A stretch of 64,000 nucleotides of DNA. Origin: Humulus lupulus. Its lineage: Eukaryota > Streptophyta > Magnoliopsida > Rosales > Cannabaceae. A program made the translations under genes and the position numbers. The notes under the pieces were generated by a model. That model was not told the origin of the DNA and did no database searches. It saw only the letters and a program-made list of their open reading frames with translations. The stretch spans positions 42,031,578 through 42,095,577 of the forward strand of contig NC_084793.1 of the NCBI RefSeq assembly GCF_963169125.1, in the 5' to 3' direction. Of this stretch, positions 22,407 through 34,322 are shown in pieces. Every line of letters starts with the position of its first letter. Position 1 is the stretch's first letter.

Positions 22407-23225
22407 TCAGACGAGCATGACGCTAATGGCGTGCTCGATTGTTGAGAGATATAGGTACAAAACTTCTCCCGTGATAGGTTTCGACAAGATAGGAGGTTCC
22501 GCAAGTTGCTTCTTGAACTCCTGAAAAGCTAGCTCGCATTCTTCTATCCACTCGAATTTTTTGCCTCCCCTCAAAAGGTTGAAAAATGGAAGACAACGGT
22601 CTGTAGATTTCGAGATAAACCTACTCAGTGCCGCCATCCGTCCAGTCAAACTTTGGACATCCTTATGCTTTCGAGGTGAGGGCATGCCAATTAGAGCCTG
22701 GATCTTGTCAGGATTAGCTTCTATTCCCTGGGCATTCACAATGAAACCTAGGAACTTTCCTGATGACACTCCAAAAGAGCACTTCTGGGGGTTGAGCTTC
22801 ATATCGTACTTCCATGACATGGCAAAGCACTCTTCAAGGTCGTCCACATGGTTATTTTTATGTTTAGATTTAACTAACATATCATCAACATAAACTTCCA
22901 TGTTATTACCTATATGTTCGGAGAACATCATGTTTGCGAGTCGTTGGTATGTGGCTCCATCATTCTTGAGTCCGAACGGCATGAAATTGTAGCAATATAG
23001 TCCTTTGTCTGTCACAAAACTCGTATGCTCTTGGTCTGGAGCGTGCATGGCAATCTGGTTATATCCAGAATAGGCGTCCATAAACGACATAAGTCCATGC
23101 CCAGCTGTGGCATCTACGAGCTGGTCGATCCGAGATAGGGGGAACCAGTCCTTAGGACAAGCTTTATTGAGGTCTGAATAATCAATACAGGTTCGCCATG
23201 TCCCGTTAGGTTTTGGAACTAGCAC
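22407..23225 (-). CDS. Tat reverse transcriptase (fragment of the pol frame)
   Basis: 272-codon open stretch: GTWRTCIDYSDLNKACPKD, FMDAYSGYNQI, FMPFGLKNDGATYQR and the catalytic YVDDMLVKSK, then QKCSFGVSSGKFLGFIV. The RT core (fingers and palm) is complete, with the YVDD catalytic pair intact. It copies the element RNA into DNA. The upstream joining region to protease (23226-23468) and the downstream RNase H are out of frame, so the copy is defective. Confidence 0.88.
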   Translation of the reverse strand: MLVPKPNGTWRTCIDYSDLNKACPKDWFPLSRIDQLVDATAGHGLMSFMDAYSGYNQIAMHAPDQEHTSFVTDKGLYCYNFMPFGLKNDGATYQRLANMMFSEHIGNNMEVYVDDMLVKSKHKNNHVDDLEECFAMSWKYDMKLNPQKCSFGVSSGKFLGFIVNAQGIEANPDKIQALIGMPSPRKHKDVQSLTGRMAALSRFISKSTDRCLPFFNLLRGGKKFEWIEECELAFQEFKKQLAEPPILSKPITGEVLYLYLSTIEHAISVMLV

Positions 23226-23468
23226 CGGGTTGGCGGCCCAATTGGGGTAGAAGGCATCTCATATGATCCGGTTTGCCTTTAACCGGTCGACCTCTTCCTT
23301 TAAGGCATTCTTCCTGTCGTTGTCCAGGAGTCTTTTGCTTTTGCTTCTTCGGGGGGAAGCTCTTGTCAATATTTAGAGCATGGCTTACCACATTCGGATT
23401 TATCCCTACCATGTCCAAATGTGACCATGTGAAAACATCCTGGTTCTTTTCAAAAAGAAAATTAATTG

Positions 23469-24071
23469 CTATTTCGTTTCTTCTGGAAGGTTTTTCCCTA
23501 CCTTCACTGTCTTCGGGGGGTCTACTTCTTCGAACTTGACCTCTTTGAGCTCTTCTAATGGCTTGAGGTCAGCTCTTTCCTCTATTCTCGGATCAATTTC
23601 TTCGTCTATCTCGAAGACTGTCCCATCCTTATTCTGAATTATGACAAGTGTTTGTGCACTTGTCTTTTTCTTTCCTCTAATGGAAATGCTATAGCATTCC
23701 CTTCCTACGAGCTGGTCTCCTTTCAGTGTCCTGATGCCACTAGAAGTCGGGAACTTGGCCAAGTGCCTCACAGATGAAACTGCCCCCAGCCCTACTAGGG
23801 CGGGTCTCCCGAGCAGTACGTTGTAGGCCGATGGTAGATCCACTACTACGAATTCCATCATCTTGGTTGTCGAGACCAGGAAGTCTCCCAAGGTTACAGG
23901 GAGTTCGATGGATCCCATACAGGCAATCCCTTCTCCTGAAAAGTCGTACAATGTTGTTGCACAAGCCTTTAGGTCACGAAGTGTGAGTCCCATCTTTTCT
24001 AAGGTGGCCTTATAAAGGATATTCACTGAGCTCCCGTTATCAACCTGGACTCGGTGAACCCTCTTGTTCAC
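23469..24071 (-). CDS. Tat aspartic protease region (fragment)
   Basis: 200-codon minus frame with VDNGSSVNILY, corresponding to the D-(T/S)-G active site; here it reads D-N-G, as in many Tat copies. It is followed by FLVSTTKMMEFVVVDLPSAYNVLLGRPAL. It processes Gag-Pol. It ends at a stop before the RT block. Confidence 0.75.
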   Translation of the reverse strand: MNKRVHRVQVDNGSSVNILYKATLEKMGLTLRDLKACATTLYDFSGEGIACMGSIELPVTLGDFLVSTTKMMEFVVVDLPSAYNVLLGRPALVGLGAVSSVRHLAKFPTSSGIRTLKGDQLVGRECYSISIRGKKKTSAQTLVIIQNKDGTVFEIDEEIDPRIEERADLKPLEELKEVKFEEVDPPKTVKVGKNLPEETK

Positions 24072-24232
24072 GAGCTAAAGGGTGATGACCAACGGGTCAT
24101 TGTGAGGAAACTGCACATGACATGCGGCGTCCTCAGTAAAAGTTATAGGTTGAGATTCAACCCTCTGGTGTTTTGGAGCTCTGGGTTTGGGTTCGAAGGG
24201 GACCCGTCACCAGTTTTCAGCTCATTCACGCA

Positions 24233-26059
24233 TCATTTTTGGGCGTTCCTGCCTGATCCTGCAATATGAGGTCCCCCCGAGATGGTTACGAAATCTTCTC
24301 CATCAATCGGAGGGGATCGCTCGTCCTCCCTTGTTCGGTTACTGTTTTGGGCAGGCGGTGCTGCAGCTGCCCTCTGGCTGGTAGAAGCCTGATTGGGGTT
24401 TTGGTTCCTTACATATTGCCTGAAATACCCTCTCGAGATCAGGCCTTCAATCTCGTCCTTTAGTTTCCTGCATTTATCGGTTGTATGTCCGATATCTCTA
24501 TGGAATCTGCAGTATTTGCTGGAGTCTTTCTTTGCTTTCTGGTTCCTCATGGGGTCCGGACGCCTGAAAGGGACCTGGTTTTCATTAGCCAGGTAGATAT
24601 TCTCCCGAGACTCATTGAGCTCGGTATACACTTTGTACACGGAGAAATATCTTTCCCCTTTCTTCATCTTTCCCCCTTCCGCCTCAGGATTATTCCCTTC
24701 ATTCTTCTTTCTTTTAGAAGGGTTATCCACAGGGGGTTTTGAGGCCGTAGGATCCGCCGAGGTCGAGGCAGAGTTTACGTTTGTTGTTGTAGTTACGGGC
24801 TGAGAGGCCATATTTAATGTTGACCTGGCCTCTTCTACATTAACAAAACTCTGAGCTCGTCAATTGAACTCGGTTAAGGACCTCATGGGTTTCCTCTACA
24901 TATCTTCCTAGAAAGGGCTTCCAGGCATTACTCCAGCTCGGACAGCCATTAAATGGTCGCTGTCATCTACGTCACAAGCTCAGGCGACTTCCAAATTGAA
25001 CCTTTTAAGGTAACTTTTCAATGTTTCATTTGGCTGCTGTCGGACATTGGTCAAGGCAGACGCCTCGGGCCTTATTCCAATCATGGCTCTGAATTGCTTC
25101 TTGAAATCCTTATACAATTGATCCCAAGAAGCAATCAAATGCCTATTATATTTTTCAAACCAGTTTTTTGCTGGTCCTGTGAGCGAGGCTGGAAACAGCA
25201 TGCATCTGAGCTTGTAGCCCACATTACTCGCTCTCATAATTGTATTGAACGTACTCAAATGACTGTATGGATCAGAATTCCCATCAAATGGTGGGACATG
25301 AGGAATTTGGAATCCTTGAGGAAACGGGGTGTTGGAAATATGGGGGGCGAAGGGCTCGAGTTCCTCGTTGAACTCTTCGTTCTGATCCTGACCTCGTTCA
25401 TTTTGTAAGAGCCTGAATGCTCTTTCCAGCTGTTCAATCCTTTCTTGGACTGGATCCATGGGGGTTTGACTTGAACCTGATTATCGTTGATCACAACTCC
25501 AGCTTCGCGCCTCCGCATAGGATTCTTGCGTCCGTTGAGGTGATCCCTCAGATCTGGATTCGAGGGGTTATCATTACCCCGATTATGGTTCAGGTATTCT
25601 CGTAAATCTGGGTGATCCCTTCGATTCCCAGTATTTCTGCGTCCTTGGACATACATACTGACCAATCTTGTATCTCCCGAGCCTTCACTGACATGGCTCG
25701 TTGCGCGGTTGTTTCGAGATGGGTTCCTTTCTAGTTTCCTCGTCTCAATAATATGAGACCGAGACATTTGGCTTCTCGTGGGTTGGGTACCTCTATGCTC
25801 CCAAGAAGTCTCCCCATTCCCATGTTTTTGCTTAGCTCGCCTTTCCCTATCACCCCGAGTCGGTTGCGTGTTTCTTCGAGTCAGTGAGGGATACCTTATC
25901 AGCGATGGTGGGTGCCTTATGGGTGATGGTGGCTGCCATCCATTACGGGGCCTAGAAGGTCCCGAGTTTTCCTGAGCTGGTTCAGGAACGTTCTGCATGT
26001 TACCAAGATTTTGGGTTCGAGCTCAGTGGGGGCTCGGTTATTCCCTATCTCGGCTGGTA
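24233..26059 (-). pseudogene. Tat gag (3' two thirds), multiply frameshifted
   Basis: Several minus frames: 25998-25255 (charged/proline linker), 25459-24980 (gag core: SLTGPAKNWFEKY...SYLKRFNLEVA) and 24811-24233 (zinc-knuckle-like YCRFHRDIGHTTDKC, typical of the Tat/Athila group). The upstream part is missing: the frame jumps at about 26060 into a foreign Tekay integrase. Particle protein of the element; not functional here. Confidence 0.8.
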
Positions 26060-27011
26060 CCTCTGGGTAAACCTCCCACAAAATCCATCGTAATATCCTC
26101 CCATTTCCACTCAAGAATACCCAAAGGCTGAAGCAACCCTGTCGGTCGCTGATGCTCAGCGTTCACCTGCTAACAGGTTAAACATCTGGCTACGTACTCC
26201 ACCACATCCTTCTTCATCTCGGGCCACCAATATAACATCCGTAGATCCTGGTACATCTTCGTGGTACCCGGATGAAGTGAGTACGGCATCATATGAGACT
26301 CATCCAGTATCTCTCGTCTGATCCCCTCATCAGCTGGAACACAAATCCGTCCCTGATACCGAAGCAAACCAACCTCAGAAATAGAATAGTTCTTAGCTAC
26401 TCCCGCTAAGACATTATCTCTAACCTCCTGTAACTGAGCGTCTACCAAATGTCCCTCTTTAATCCGCTCTAGCAGGGTCGACTGCAGAGTATTATTGGCC
26501 AACCGGCCTACCACCAATTCTATCCCTGCTCTGACCATCTCATCAGCTAACTCTCTCGAGAACTAGATGGAACTGTATAACTAAATTGGGCCTCTCCGGC
26601 TCAATGCATCTGCCACTACGTTGGCTTTCCCCGGATGGTAAATTATATCACAATCATAATCTTTCACCAACTCTAGCCAATGCCTCTGTCTCATGTTCAG
26701 GTCCTTCTGTGTAAAGAAATACTTCAGACTCTTGTGGTCAGTGTATACCTCACACTTCTCCCCATACAAATAATGTCGCCAAATCTTCAGTGCGAATACC
26801 ACCACAGCTAATTCCAAATCATGGGTAGGATACCATTGCTCATACTCCTTCAGCTGTCATGACGCATAGGCTATGACCTTCTCATTCTGCATCAACACAC
26901 AGCCTAAACCCAACCTCGATGCATCGCAGTAAACAACAAACTTCCCTTCCCCCGAAGGAAGACTCAACACAGGCGCCGTAATAAGTCGTCGCTTCAGCTC
27001 TTGGAAACTAT
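26060..27011 (-). pseudogene. Tekay RNase H and integrase zinc domain, truncated
   Basis: Resumes the Tekay pol frame beyond the [70 protein letters not shown], then the integrase zinc domain (HPGTTKMYQDLRMLYWWPEM...CLTC) and TMDFVGGLPRG, where it stops at the deletion junction near 26060. In-frame stops occur near 26170, 26580 and 26859. Confidence 0.85.
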
Positions 27012-27758
27012 AACTACAAGAAAAAAACAGTATTCATAACACTTAAAAACTGCTAACCGGGAGTATTGATAACGCTTCTGAAAATGCTAACATAGCCCCT
27101 GTTATTAAAAGTCCTGTCTTTTCTATAACAGTATTCGAATGTTATGTTCAATGTTATCTTAAACTATTCAATAGCACATTTTTAGTTGCTATAATATTCA
27201 AATAATAACATTTAGTTAGAGTATTTGATTATAAATTTGGAGTTTAATCTTATACTTTATGCATAACACTTTTCCGCTGTTACATTTGATTATTTTGATA
27301 GCATTTTTAGTTTGTTATATTATATAAATCATAACGATTTGTTATGCTTATAATATATTTTTAAATCATAACATATTAAAAGTCTAGTAATAAAATTTTG
27401 TTACTTTAGTGTGGATAATATATTTTAAATTTTATTTTGATAAGTATACTTATAAGGTTTTTTTTTTTAATTAAAAGATTTTCATTATTGTATTTTGATA
27501 AAAAAAATCAAAATTAATCATAAAATGTAATTCTCAATAGATTGATAAACCACAAATATTACATTAATCAATAACTAATTCAAACCATGAATATGTCTAA
27601 TTCATGAGATCTTAGTTCTAACTTAAATTTGAAAGCATAACATAATAAAATTATATAATCTTGAACATTTTTTACTTTAAAAATGAAAAACAGAAACATT
27701 ACAAGATACACAAAAGTAAACCATGCATGAAACTTGCTCCATCCTTCAATTCATCATC

Positions 27759-28052
27759 CAACCAAGTACTTGCTACTGAAGTTGTTTGTTGCCATCTGAA
27801 GCTCACTAAATTGAAATCTCCTCAGGTTTCCAAGGCAAACCTCCTCATGATGTTGCTCTGAAATTTTTTAAAGCCTACAACTGTTAATCTCTTCTTCTTC
27901 TGTTTCTTTTTTAATGATATTGCTTAAATAATGAGTTAGGTTTACTAACCGTTGACATCAAAGAAAATTTGCTAGTTGTGTCTGTACCTCCACCAAAGAA
28001 GGAAACCAAACCCAAGAATTAGTAGACAAATGCAGCCCAGACTTGAAGCAAA
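27759..28052 (-). pseudogene. Captured fragment of a NIK/SERK-type LRR receptor kinase
   Basis: Two minus-strand exons with proper splice sites: right end near 28052 down to 27950 (donor GTTAGT), intron 27858-27949, second exon 27759-27857. The reading is a transmembrane segment (CICLLILGFGFLLWWR) followed by the juxtamembrane region (EEVCLGNLRRFQFSELQMAT) and the start of the kinase (NNFSSKYLVG). This matches the NSP-interacting kinase family closely. One in-frame TAG sits in the first exon, and the fragment ends before the kinase glycine loop, so it is a dead gene piece. Retention of the intron shows DNA-level capture, not retroposition. Confidence 0.8.
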
Positions 28053-29433
28053 AGACAAATAGATGAAAATTAGAGAGATTAAGAAATCATTATCAGTCAC
28101 AAACATGACCAAAGTATATCAAGTTGTTAGAAAACTTATATAATGAACATATGAAGAACCAAACTAGAGATTCAACGAAGATGAAGAAAAAAATAGGAAG
28201 ATAGAGGAAAAATATGAATAAAGTGAGAAAGGAGATTTCGGAAAAACAAAACAAAATCAAATAAATTCTAGTTACATACATAACTTTAGTACTCTAAACC
28301 CAATATGCTAATTCTTAAATTTGATTAATATATGAAGCTCAAAGCAAGAATTATATGCCCAATATTATCAAACTAACCTAACATAAAATACATGTAACTG
28401 AGAACAAATTCAGATACACACATATATTTTTACCTGAAAATATCTATATAAATATAAGGTTTTGCCTCCTCAAAAATCACACATGAAAAAGGGATAAAGA
28501 AAACTCGAACATTAGGTGTTCAAAACTATGCAGAAAGCCTTATAAAAATTAGTTAAGCTATAACATAAGACATTATTAAAATAAAAAGTTTTAACGCATT
28601 ACAGGAAGATACTCATAAACATCAAAACTTCAAATGCACAAAGACCTAGAAATTAAAGTGAACAAAAATATGTAAATCACTTAGTAAAATAAAAATATAA
28701 TAAGATCCTTAAACACAGAAAAATTAAGATCAAAATGGTATACAATACAAGGCAAGCAAGGGGGTCCTTATTGTCAAACAATTTAACTCTGCAATGAAAC
28801 ATATATGAAAAGCAAAAAGCAATGAAACCCAACACTACTTAAGTAAGTAATGTTAGATTAAACAAAAATATGTACAGTATAAACCATAACAAAGCAGCTT
28901 TGCAAGATATGAAACATATATGAAATAGTCATGTTCATTAGTGTAAAACTAAACCCAAATTCTCTTATGAACTAGTCAGTAATGAGGTCAAAATTAGTAA
29001 AGAAGGTGAAAATCGCTTAAGGAGTTCAAATGGCTAAATCGCTTAAGGAGTTCAAATGGCTAAGAGCTTAAGGAGCTATTCTAATTCTTAACAGTCCTTA
29101 CATTTTCATGGCCAATATGGCATAGGAGTTCAATATCTTCCTCAATATCTCATTATTTATGATCAAAACCCATACAATCAATATTGTATATTTTCACATG
29201 AATAAAAGCCTAATAAAATCATATTATAGAATATCCATAAATAAAATATGTAAAAGGCTCAACACAGTTTAACTTCCAACATAAAACAATGAGCAATTAG
29301 TTTAACTTCAACATTAAATAAGGAGAAAAAGGCTCAAAAATTCCCTGACCACGCAATAGAGTTTCTAAACATGTGCAAACAATGTCCACTAGGGCAGCGA
29401 GGGTGGATGTTTCCAAGAAAAAAAAGAACAAAC

Positions 29434-30125
29434 CTGAAGGTCTCTCTATTCTCTCTGCAGATGGCCCAAGATTTAGAACCAATTTCCCACTTGGTTGCTA
29501 CAAAAGGGGGAAAAACAGAATAAACATGAATAAGAGAGAGTATACAGAATAAACAAAGAACCTGTCAAAGTAGTAGGCATATCAGTATCTCCCATGCCTT
29601 TACTTTAAAAAATAACAGTACATGGTATCAATGGAAGTGAGCTGATAGATAGCATAACCAAGGTTTGGTGAAGCCACCATTAAACAACTAAACAACAGAA
29701 AAATAAAATAAAAAAACAACAACAAAATGGAACCCATGGCACCCCAACCTAAATCATTTACTATAAATAAGAATTCAGGCAAACAATGGAACCATGAAAC
29801 ACACAAATTTTACTAAAAGGAGCAAGAAAATTTCTTGAGCTTGTGAAACAGAAGTACCAAAACAGAAGATAGACCCAGATATTTAAAGCTTCTTCACTGA
29901 TGAAAAGACCACAAGCAGCAGCCATAAGCAGCCAAAAGTAAATCCACCTACAATGAGATTAAAGTGAGATTAACCCCATATTTCAAAAGCACAAAACTTA
30001 ACCCAATTTTTCATTTGGGGATACATACCCTGGAGCATATTCTGGCAGAGCTATTCTGTAACCAAAAGCTTTAAAGGTGAAGCCAACAGGTGCTATGGCC
30101 ATTTGAAAGTTGATGACTTCTTGTC
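29434..30125 (-). pseudogene. Captured multi-exon fragment, possibly more than one source: unknown membrane protein plus unknown exon
   Basis: Three minus-strand exon candidates with good splice sites. 30029-30125 reads QEVINFQMAIAPVGFTFKAF and then GYRIALPEYAP. 29876-29947 continues in phase as a hydrophobic segment (WIYFWLLMAAACGLFISEEA). 29434-29497, after a strong acceptor (CCCCCTTTTGTAG), reads QPSGKLVLNLGPSAERIERP. The first two join in frame and look like part of a multi-span membrane protein. I do not recognise the family, and the third exon may come from another gene. Confidence 0.5.
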
Positions 30126-32144
30126 CTGTGAGTTCAAAATGAAAGTTGTATCATCATTTTGAAGTTAAGTAGAATCAAAAGCTGATAGATTGTAAGAAAA
30201 TCATCTAAGACTAGACATTTGAAGTTGAAATTCTTTACATGATACTAAAATAAGTTTTCTCCCATCATTTCAACTAATGAGAAATAAGTCCAGTGGTCAG
30301 GTCCATGGTTAGCTTGTATGAAATTTGTTGAATATGTTACAGTGGGCAACATTGTAGGACTTAGCTAAGGACCCTTAAAGAAGTATAAAACTAATTTTAT
30401 ACTTAGATTAGAGTTAACTCAATAAAACTCTCTGAAGCTTTTATTGGAAAGTGAAATAAAGAAATGTTGTCTTCAATCATTTAGATTGAAAAGTGATTGT
30501 ATAGAGTAGTGACTCAAATAGCTTCATGTGTGGATTCTTTTTTGTTAATGGCAAAATGACCATAAACACATAAAAGTTATGAAATAGAATAGTATATACA
30601 ATCACTAAGTTTTACGTTAGACCAAAAGTACAAACATGCAAGATTTTCTATTCAGATAAAACACTAGAATGGAAGATGGAAAATGGCATATTATATTAAT
30701 TATTAAGATATGAAGTTAAGAGATAATTCTTATGAAAAAGGGTTATTTCCTAGACTATGAAGTATGTAGAATAATACGTACATCTGTATCCAAATTATAA
30801 TCAACCACGTACCTAATTAATTATTCAACAATGTATACATATTGCACAAGCATAATATTATAACAAAAACAAAAGTAAGAGAAGATACCTCTTGCAAACT
30901 GTTGGTGTGAGTTTTTCTACAATCCAAAACACATGAAATAAGGATTACATCAGAACAAAGAAACTTCCAAAATTTCCAAATACCAAATACCAAACTCTAA
31001 CTTACTCATATGTTTAGGGGAAAATAAAAAGAAATCATTACTAGTTACTTTTTTACTGCTGTAAGATTTAAAATTAAAAAAATTATAAGAAAATAAGATA
31101 TGCAACCTTATAAGAAAGGAACCAAAATCAAGAAAATCCTATCAAAACTAATAAGAAATTAAGATATATGGCATTTCTAGTTCATATAATTGCCTTCTCG
31201 AATGATAACACAGTAAATTGAGCAATATGATTTCATAGCTCAAATAAAATAGCAATTGTTTTTCCATAGTTAAGTGTCTCAACAGTTCAATTAAGCAATA
31301 TTGCACTCTAACAAAAGAATTTCCATGAAAGAATTATAGAAATCAAGAAAATCCTATCAAATTCAAGAAAATCCTATCAAAACTAATAAGAAGTTAAGAT
31401 ATATGGAAATTATAGAAAAGGCCCATCAAAAAAGAAAAGGCCAAGAAGCAGTGATTTTTCCACAAACAAACAGATAAATTCTGAAGTAAAAGAGAGAAAA
31501 AACACTAGAATACAATCTACAATAGACATGAATTTTCAGCATAAATATTGCACAAGCATATGCAATTAAAAAGTATTTAGTTGGAAGGGAATGTTGATTT
31601 TTTACATAGATGGCACAAGCATATGCAATTAAAAAGTACATGTGGCTATAAATATTGCAATTATAAAGTACGGTTTATAAAAAAAATATTACAATTCAAT
31701 GATTTTAAAGTCAATTTGTGCTCCTTGCAAAATCAACAATTACAGCAAAATGTTTTCCTACTTTTTATAAACAAGGTCTTATCATTTTCCTCAATTTGTA
31801 GTTCCTATTTTTCATAAATTTTTATAGTAATTTTTATTCAAATTGAAAATAGAGAATTTAAGACCTCAAACAATAAGAGTATAAACACATGTTAGTTTTT
31901 AGTACCAAGTAATGGAACAAATTTCAGGGTTGTTGTAACAAATGGTGCATGTTGTTGGTCTCAATTATAATCCAATTTTTTTTTAATTTCCAACATCTGT
32001 GAACTGAGCACAAATATAGAATCCTAATAAATCTAATAACAGTAAAGGTGAGACAAACTAAAAACAAATAGAGAGACTTATTAAAAACCAAGATCCCAAA
32101 ATGATAAATCAAGTATCAATTATTAGAATTTGATCATATTATAC

Positions 32145-32447
32145 CTCATCAGTTACCAAGTAATGGATGTAACTAGCACTTGTTGTCCCTGGAAAACCCA
32201 TACATGAAACCTGAATCAGTGCATGCTGCATGGAAAAAAAATTGTTTCTTGCTCCCTGCATTTTTAGAGAGGAATGATATAATGAGACAAGGCAACCATG
32301 GATTAGTATTTCAATAAAATCATCATTAGAAGCATAGACTAAACAAATGATTCTTTTGAACTGCCTCATCATAAATTTATTATAGTTATTACCAAAGTCA
32401 TTGTTGACATAGTTGGAGCTCAAGACCATGGTCGCAAGAAGTGACAT
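32145..32447 (-). pseudogene. Captured fragment of an O-GlcNAc transferase (SECRET AGENT-like)
   Basis: Exon 32145-32255 (37 codons, acceptor ATGCAG, donor GTATAA) reads GARNNFFSMQHALIQVSCMG, FPGTTSASYIHYLVTDE, matching the conserved catalytic-domain block of plant OGT (SEC) enzymes. An upstream segment down from 32447 (YVNNDFGN) may be the preceding YVSSDFGN block, less certain. OGT enzymes add O-GlcNAc to nuclear and cytosolic proteins; this piece is far too short to act. It has diverged at positions that are normally fixed. Confidence 0.75.
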
Positions 32448-34322
32448 CTGGAAAGAAAAAAACCATCAACATTACAAAATTGACATAGTCGGAAATATAA
32501 GCACAATGAAAGAAACACATAATGAATTTTATTGACATCAATATGTCTCCTGATTTTTGTTTCAACTTCAGTGAAAAATTGTTTAAATTATAAGAAACAA
32601 GAAAAACTGCTAAAGTTTTGTTCATTCATAATCTAATGATGTTGTTAACATGCTTAATATATCAAATTACAATGGCTGTGAACATCTTAATATAGAAATT
32701 TATCTCCTAAAACATGAATCATTGAAGACAAGCCCATGTTGCAACATAGAAGGAAAAAAAATACACTATTATGGAAACCAATTATGGCTGCCATTAGATA
32801 TTCCAATGCCAGAACAATCTAGGTCCTATCAGCCTGTATATTAAAAAAGAAAAAGATAAGCAGTAGTAATTTTTTTCCACAAAACAAACAATTAAATTAC
32901 AAAATGAAAGAGAGAAAATCATATAGAAGAAGAGAATATTCATGAGTATTTTAACATAAATAAATTAGAAAATTAAATATCTTTAAACCAGTATACAACC
33001 ACAAACACTTAAGAAAATAAATCTTTTGACATTTATCTATATCACTCTCTTGGAGGCATTTCAACAAACACATTATATGCAACCAAGAAAGCTTTATCAT
33101 ATGCATCATTCGAATTTCCAACATTTAACTTCAAAGGCCAAAAATCTATTCTCTTCCCCTGTTTTATAACAACAAGAGGTTCTGACTAAAACACTTGAAA
33201 ATCAACTTCTTCAAACCCAAAATATATCATATTCAAGTTCTAGAGATACCCTATTCAGAAAATTATTGGAGACCTGAACTGAAAAAAAAATTAGCTTGAA
33301 GACCCAAAATATGCCATTTACTCAGTATATATTATGTGTTTTATCATGTAGTCAGCATATCAAAAATATCAAATTAAGTGCATATATAGTTGACATTTAA
33401 ACACTCAAGAAACACTGGAAAATTAACTTTTTCAAACCCAAAATTTATCAACTTAATTGAAAACAAAAAATATTTTACATTTAATCACACAACAAAACTT
33501 ACTTCAATAATATCATAATCGAAACATCATCAATAGTTCTAGAATCAAATAAAAAAATACACATATAAATCCCAACGCAATATTTTTTATACATATAAAG
33601 AGAGATGGGTTGAGCTCACCTAGAGAGAGAGGGAGAGGGAGAGGGAGAGGGAGAGATTGTTGTCCTCACAAAGCTCATCTATGGCATTGGTGGCAACGGC
33701 TTTGAAGGAAAGCAGGGGCTTGCTGCTCAAATGGATAGATCGATCGAGATGAGAAGATTAGAGATTGAGAAACTATTGATGGAGAAAAGAGAGTGAGAGT
33801 GCAGCGTCCAACGGATGAGGAAGTCTGTTGAGAAAAGGCATTTGGTTTCAAGAACGGATATTAATTTGAAATCTGAAAAAAAAAATGAAACATATACCTC
33901 ACAGTCACCTGGGTTCGTGCTTCAATCCCTTCAATCCCTTCCATTGAGCATCTGAAGCACACTATGACCACACCATTTCTGAAGTGATGAGCTCTTGTCC
34001 TTTTCCATCACTGTGTATCTCTATAGCTAGCTAGAAGCAAGAACCCAGGTGAAGGGTGAGAGTGGGAGAAAGCCGACTGGAGTGTGTGAGAGAGAGAGGC
34101 AGCGTGTAAAGGGTTTCAGAAAACATTCTTAATTTTTTATTGTTTTAGTTTTTTTCTTTTTGTCAATTTCATTTGCCGCCCACTATATTTTCATTTGGTG
34201 CCTATTGCTTTACACTTAATAAAAAATATTTTCTGTATCTTTTTTATTTGTATGTATCAATAACGCTTTTAATAATATGTTATATTTTGGTGTCATATTT
34301 GGTCAAAATTGTTGTAGTGTAT

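Larger units (their letters stand above)
27012..34319. mobile_element. CACTA (EnSpm) transposon, non-autonomous, carrying host-gene fragments
   Basis: 7308-bp insert in Tekay RT. The right terminus on the reverse strand reads CACTACAACAATTTTGACC; the left reads AACTACAAGAAAA, so its first C is changed to A. The 3-bp target duplication TAT is at 27009-27011 and 34320-34322. CACTACAA termini and 3-bp duplications define the CACTA superfamily. A related subterminal word (TAACGCTT) occurs near both ends. No transposase domain is recognisable, so movement needed a helper. On the minus strand it carries exon-intron fragments of at least three host genes: a NIK-type kinase, an unknown membrane protein and an OGT/SEC-like enzyme. 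The rest is A-rich with minor tandem duplications (29013-29070; 31549-31637). Confidence 0.88.

Noticed and set aside
24953..25408. Plus-strand 151-codon frame
   Set aside because: Shadow of the Tat gag core read on the minus strand.
28093..28281. Hydrophobic minus-strand frame as a small membrane protein
   Set aside because: Low-complexity T/A-rich sequence within the CACTA next to the NIK fragment, with no splice or start support.
32998..33180. Minus-strand stretch reading DAYDKAFLVAYNVFVEMPPR
   Set aside because: It looks plausible as another captured exon, but no flanking splice sites or recognised family support it.
33618..33656. (GGGAGA)n tract as a regulatory site
   Set aside because: Simple microsatellite in the CACTA subterminal region. 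It is consistent with a GA-rich leader but not supported further.
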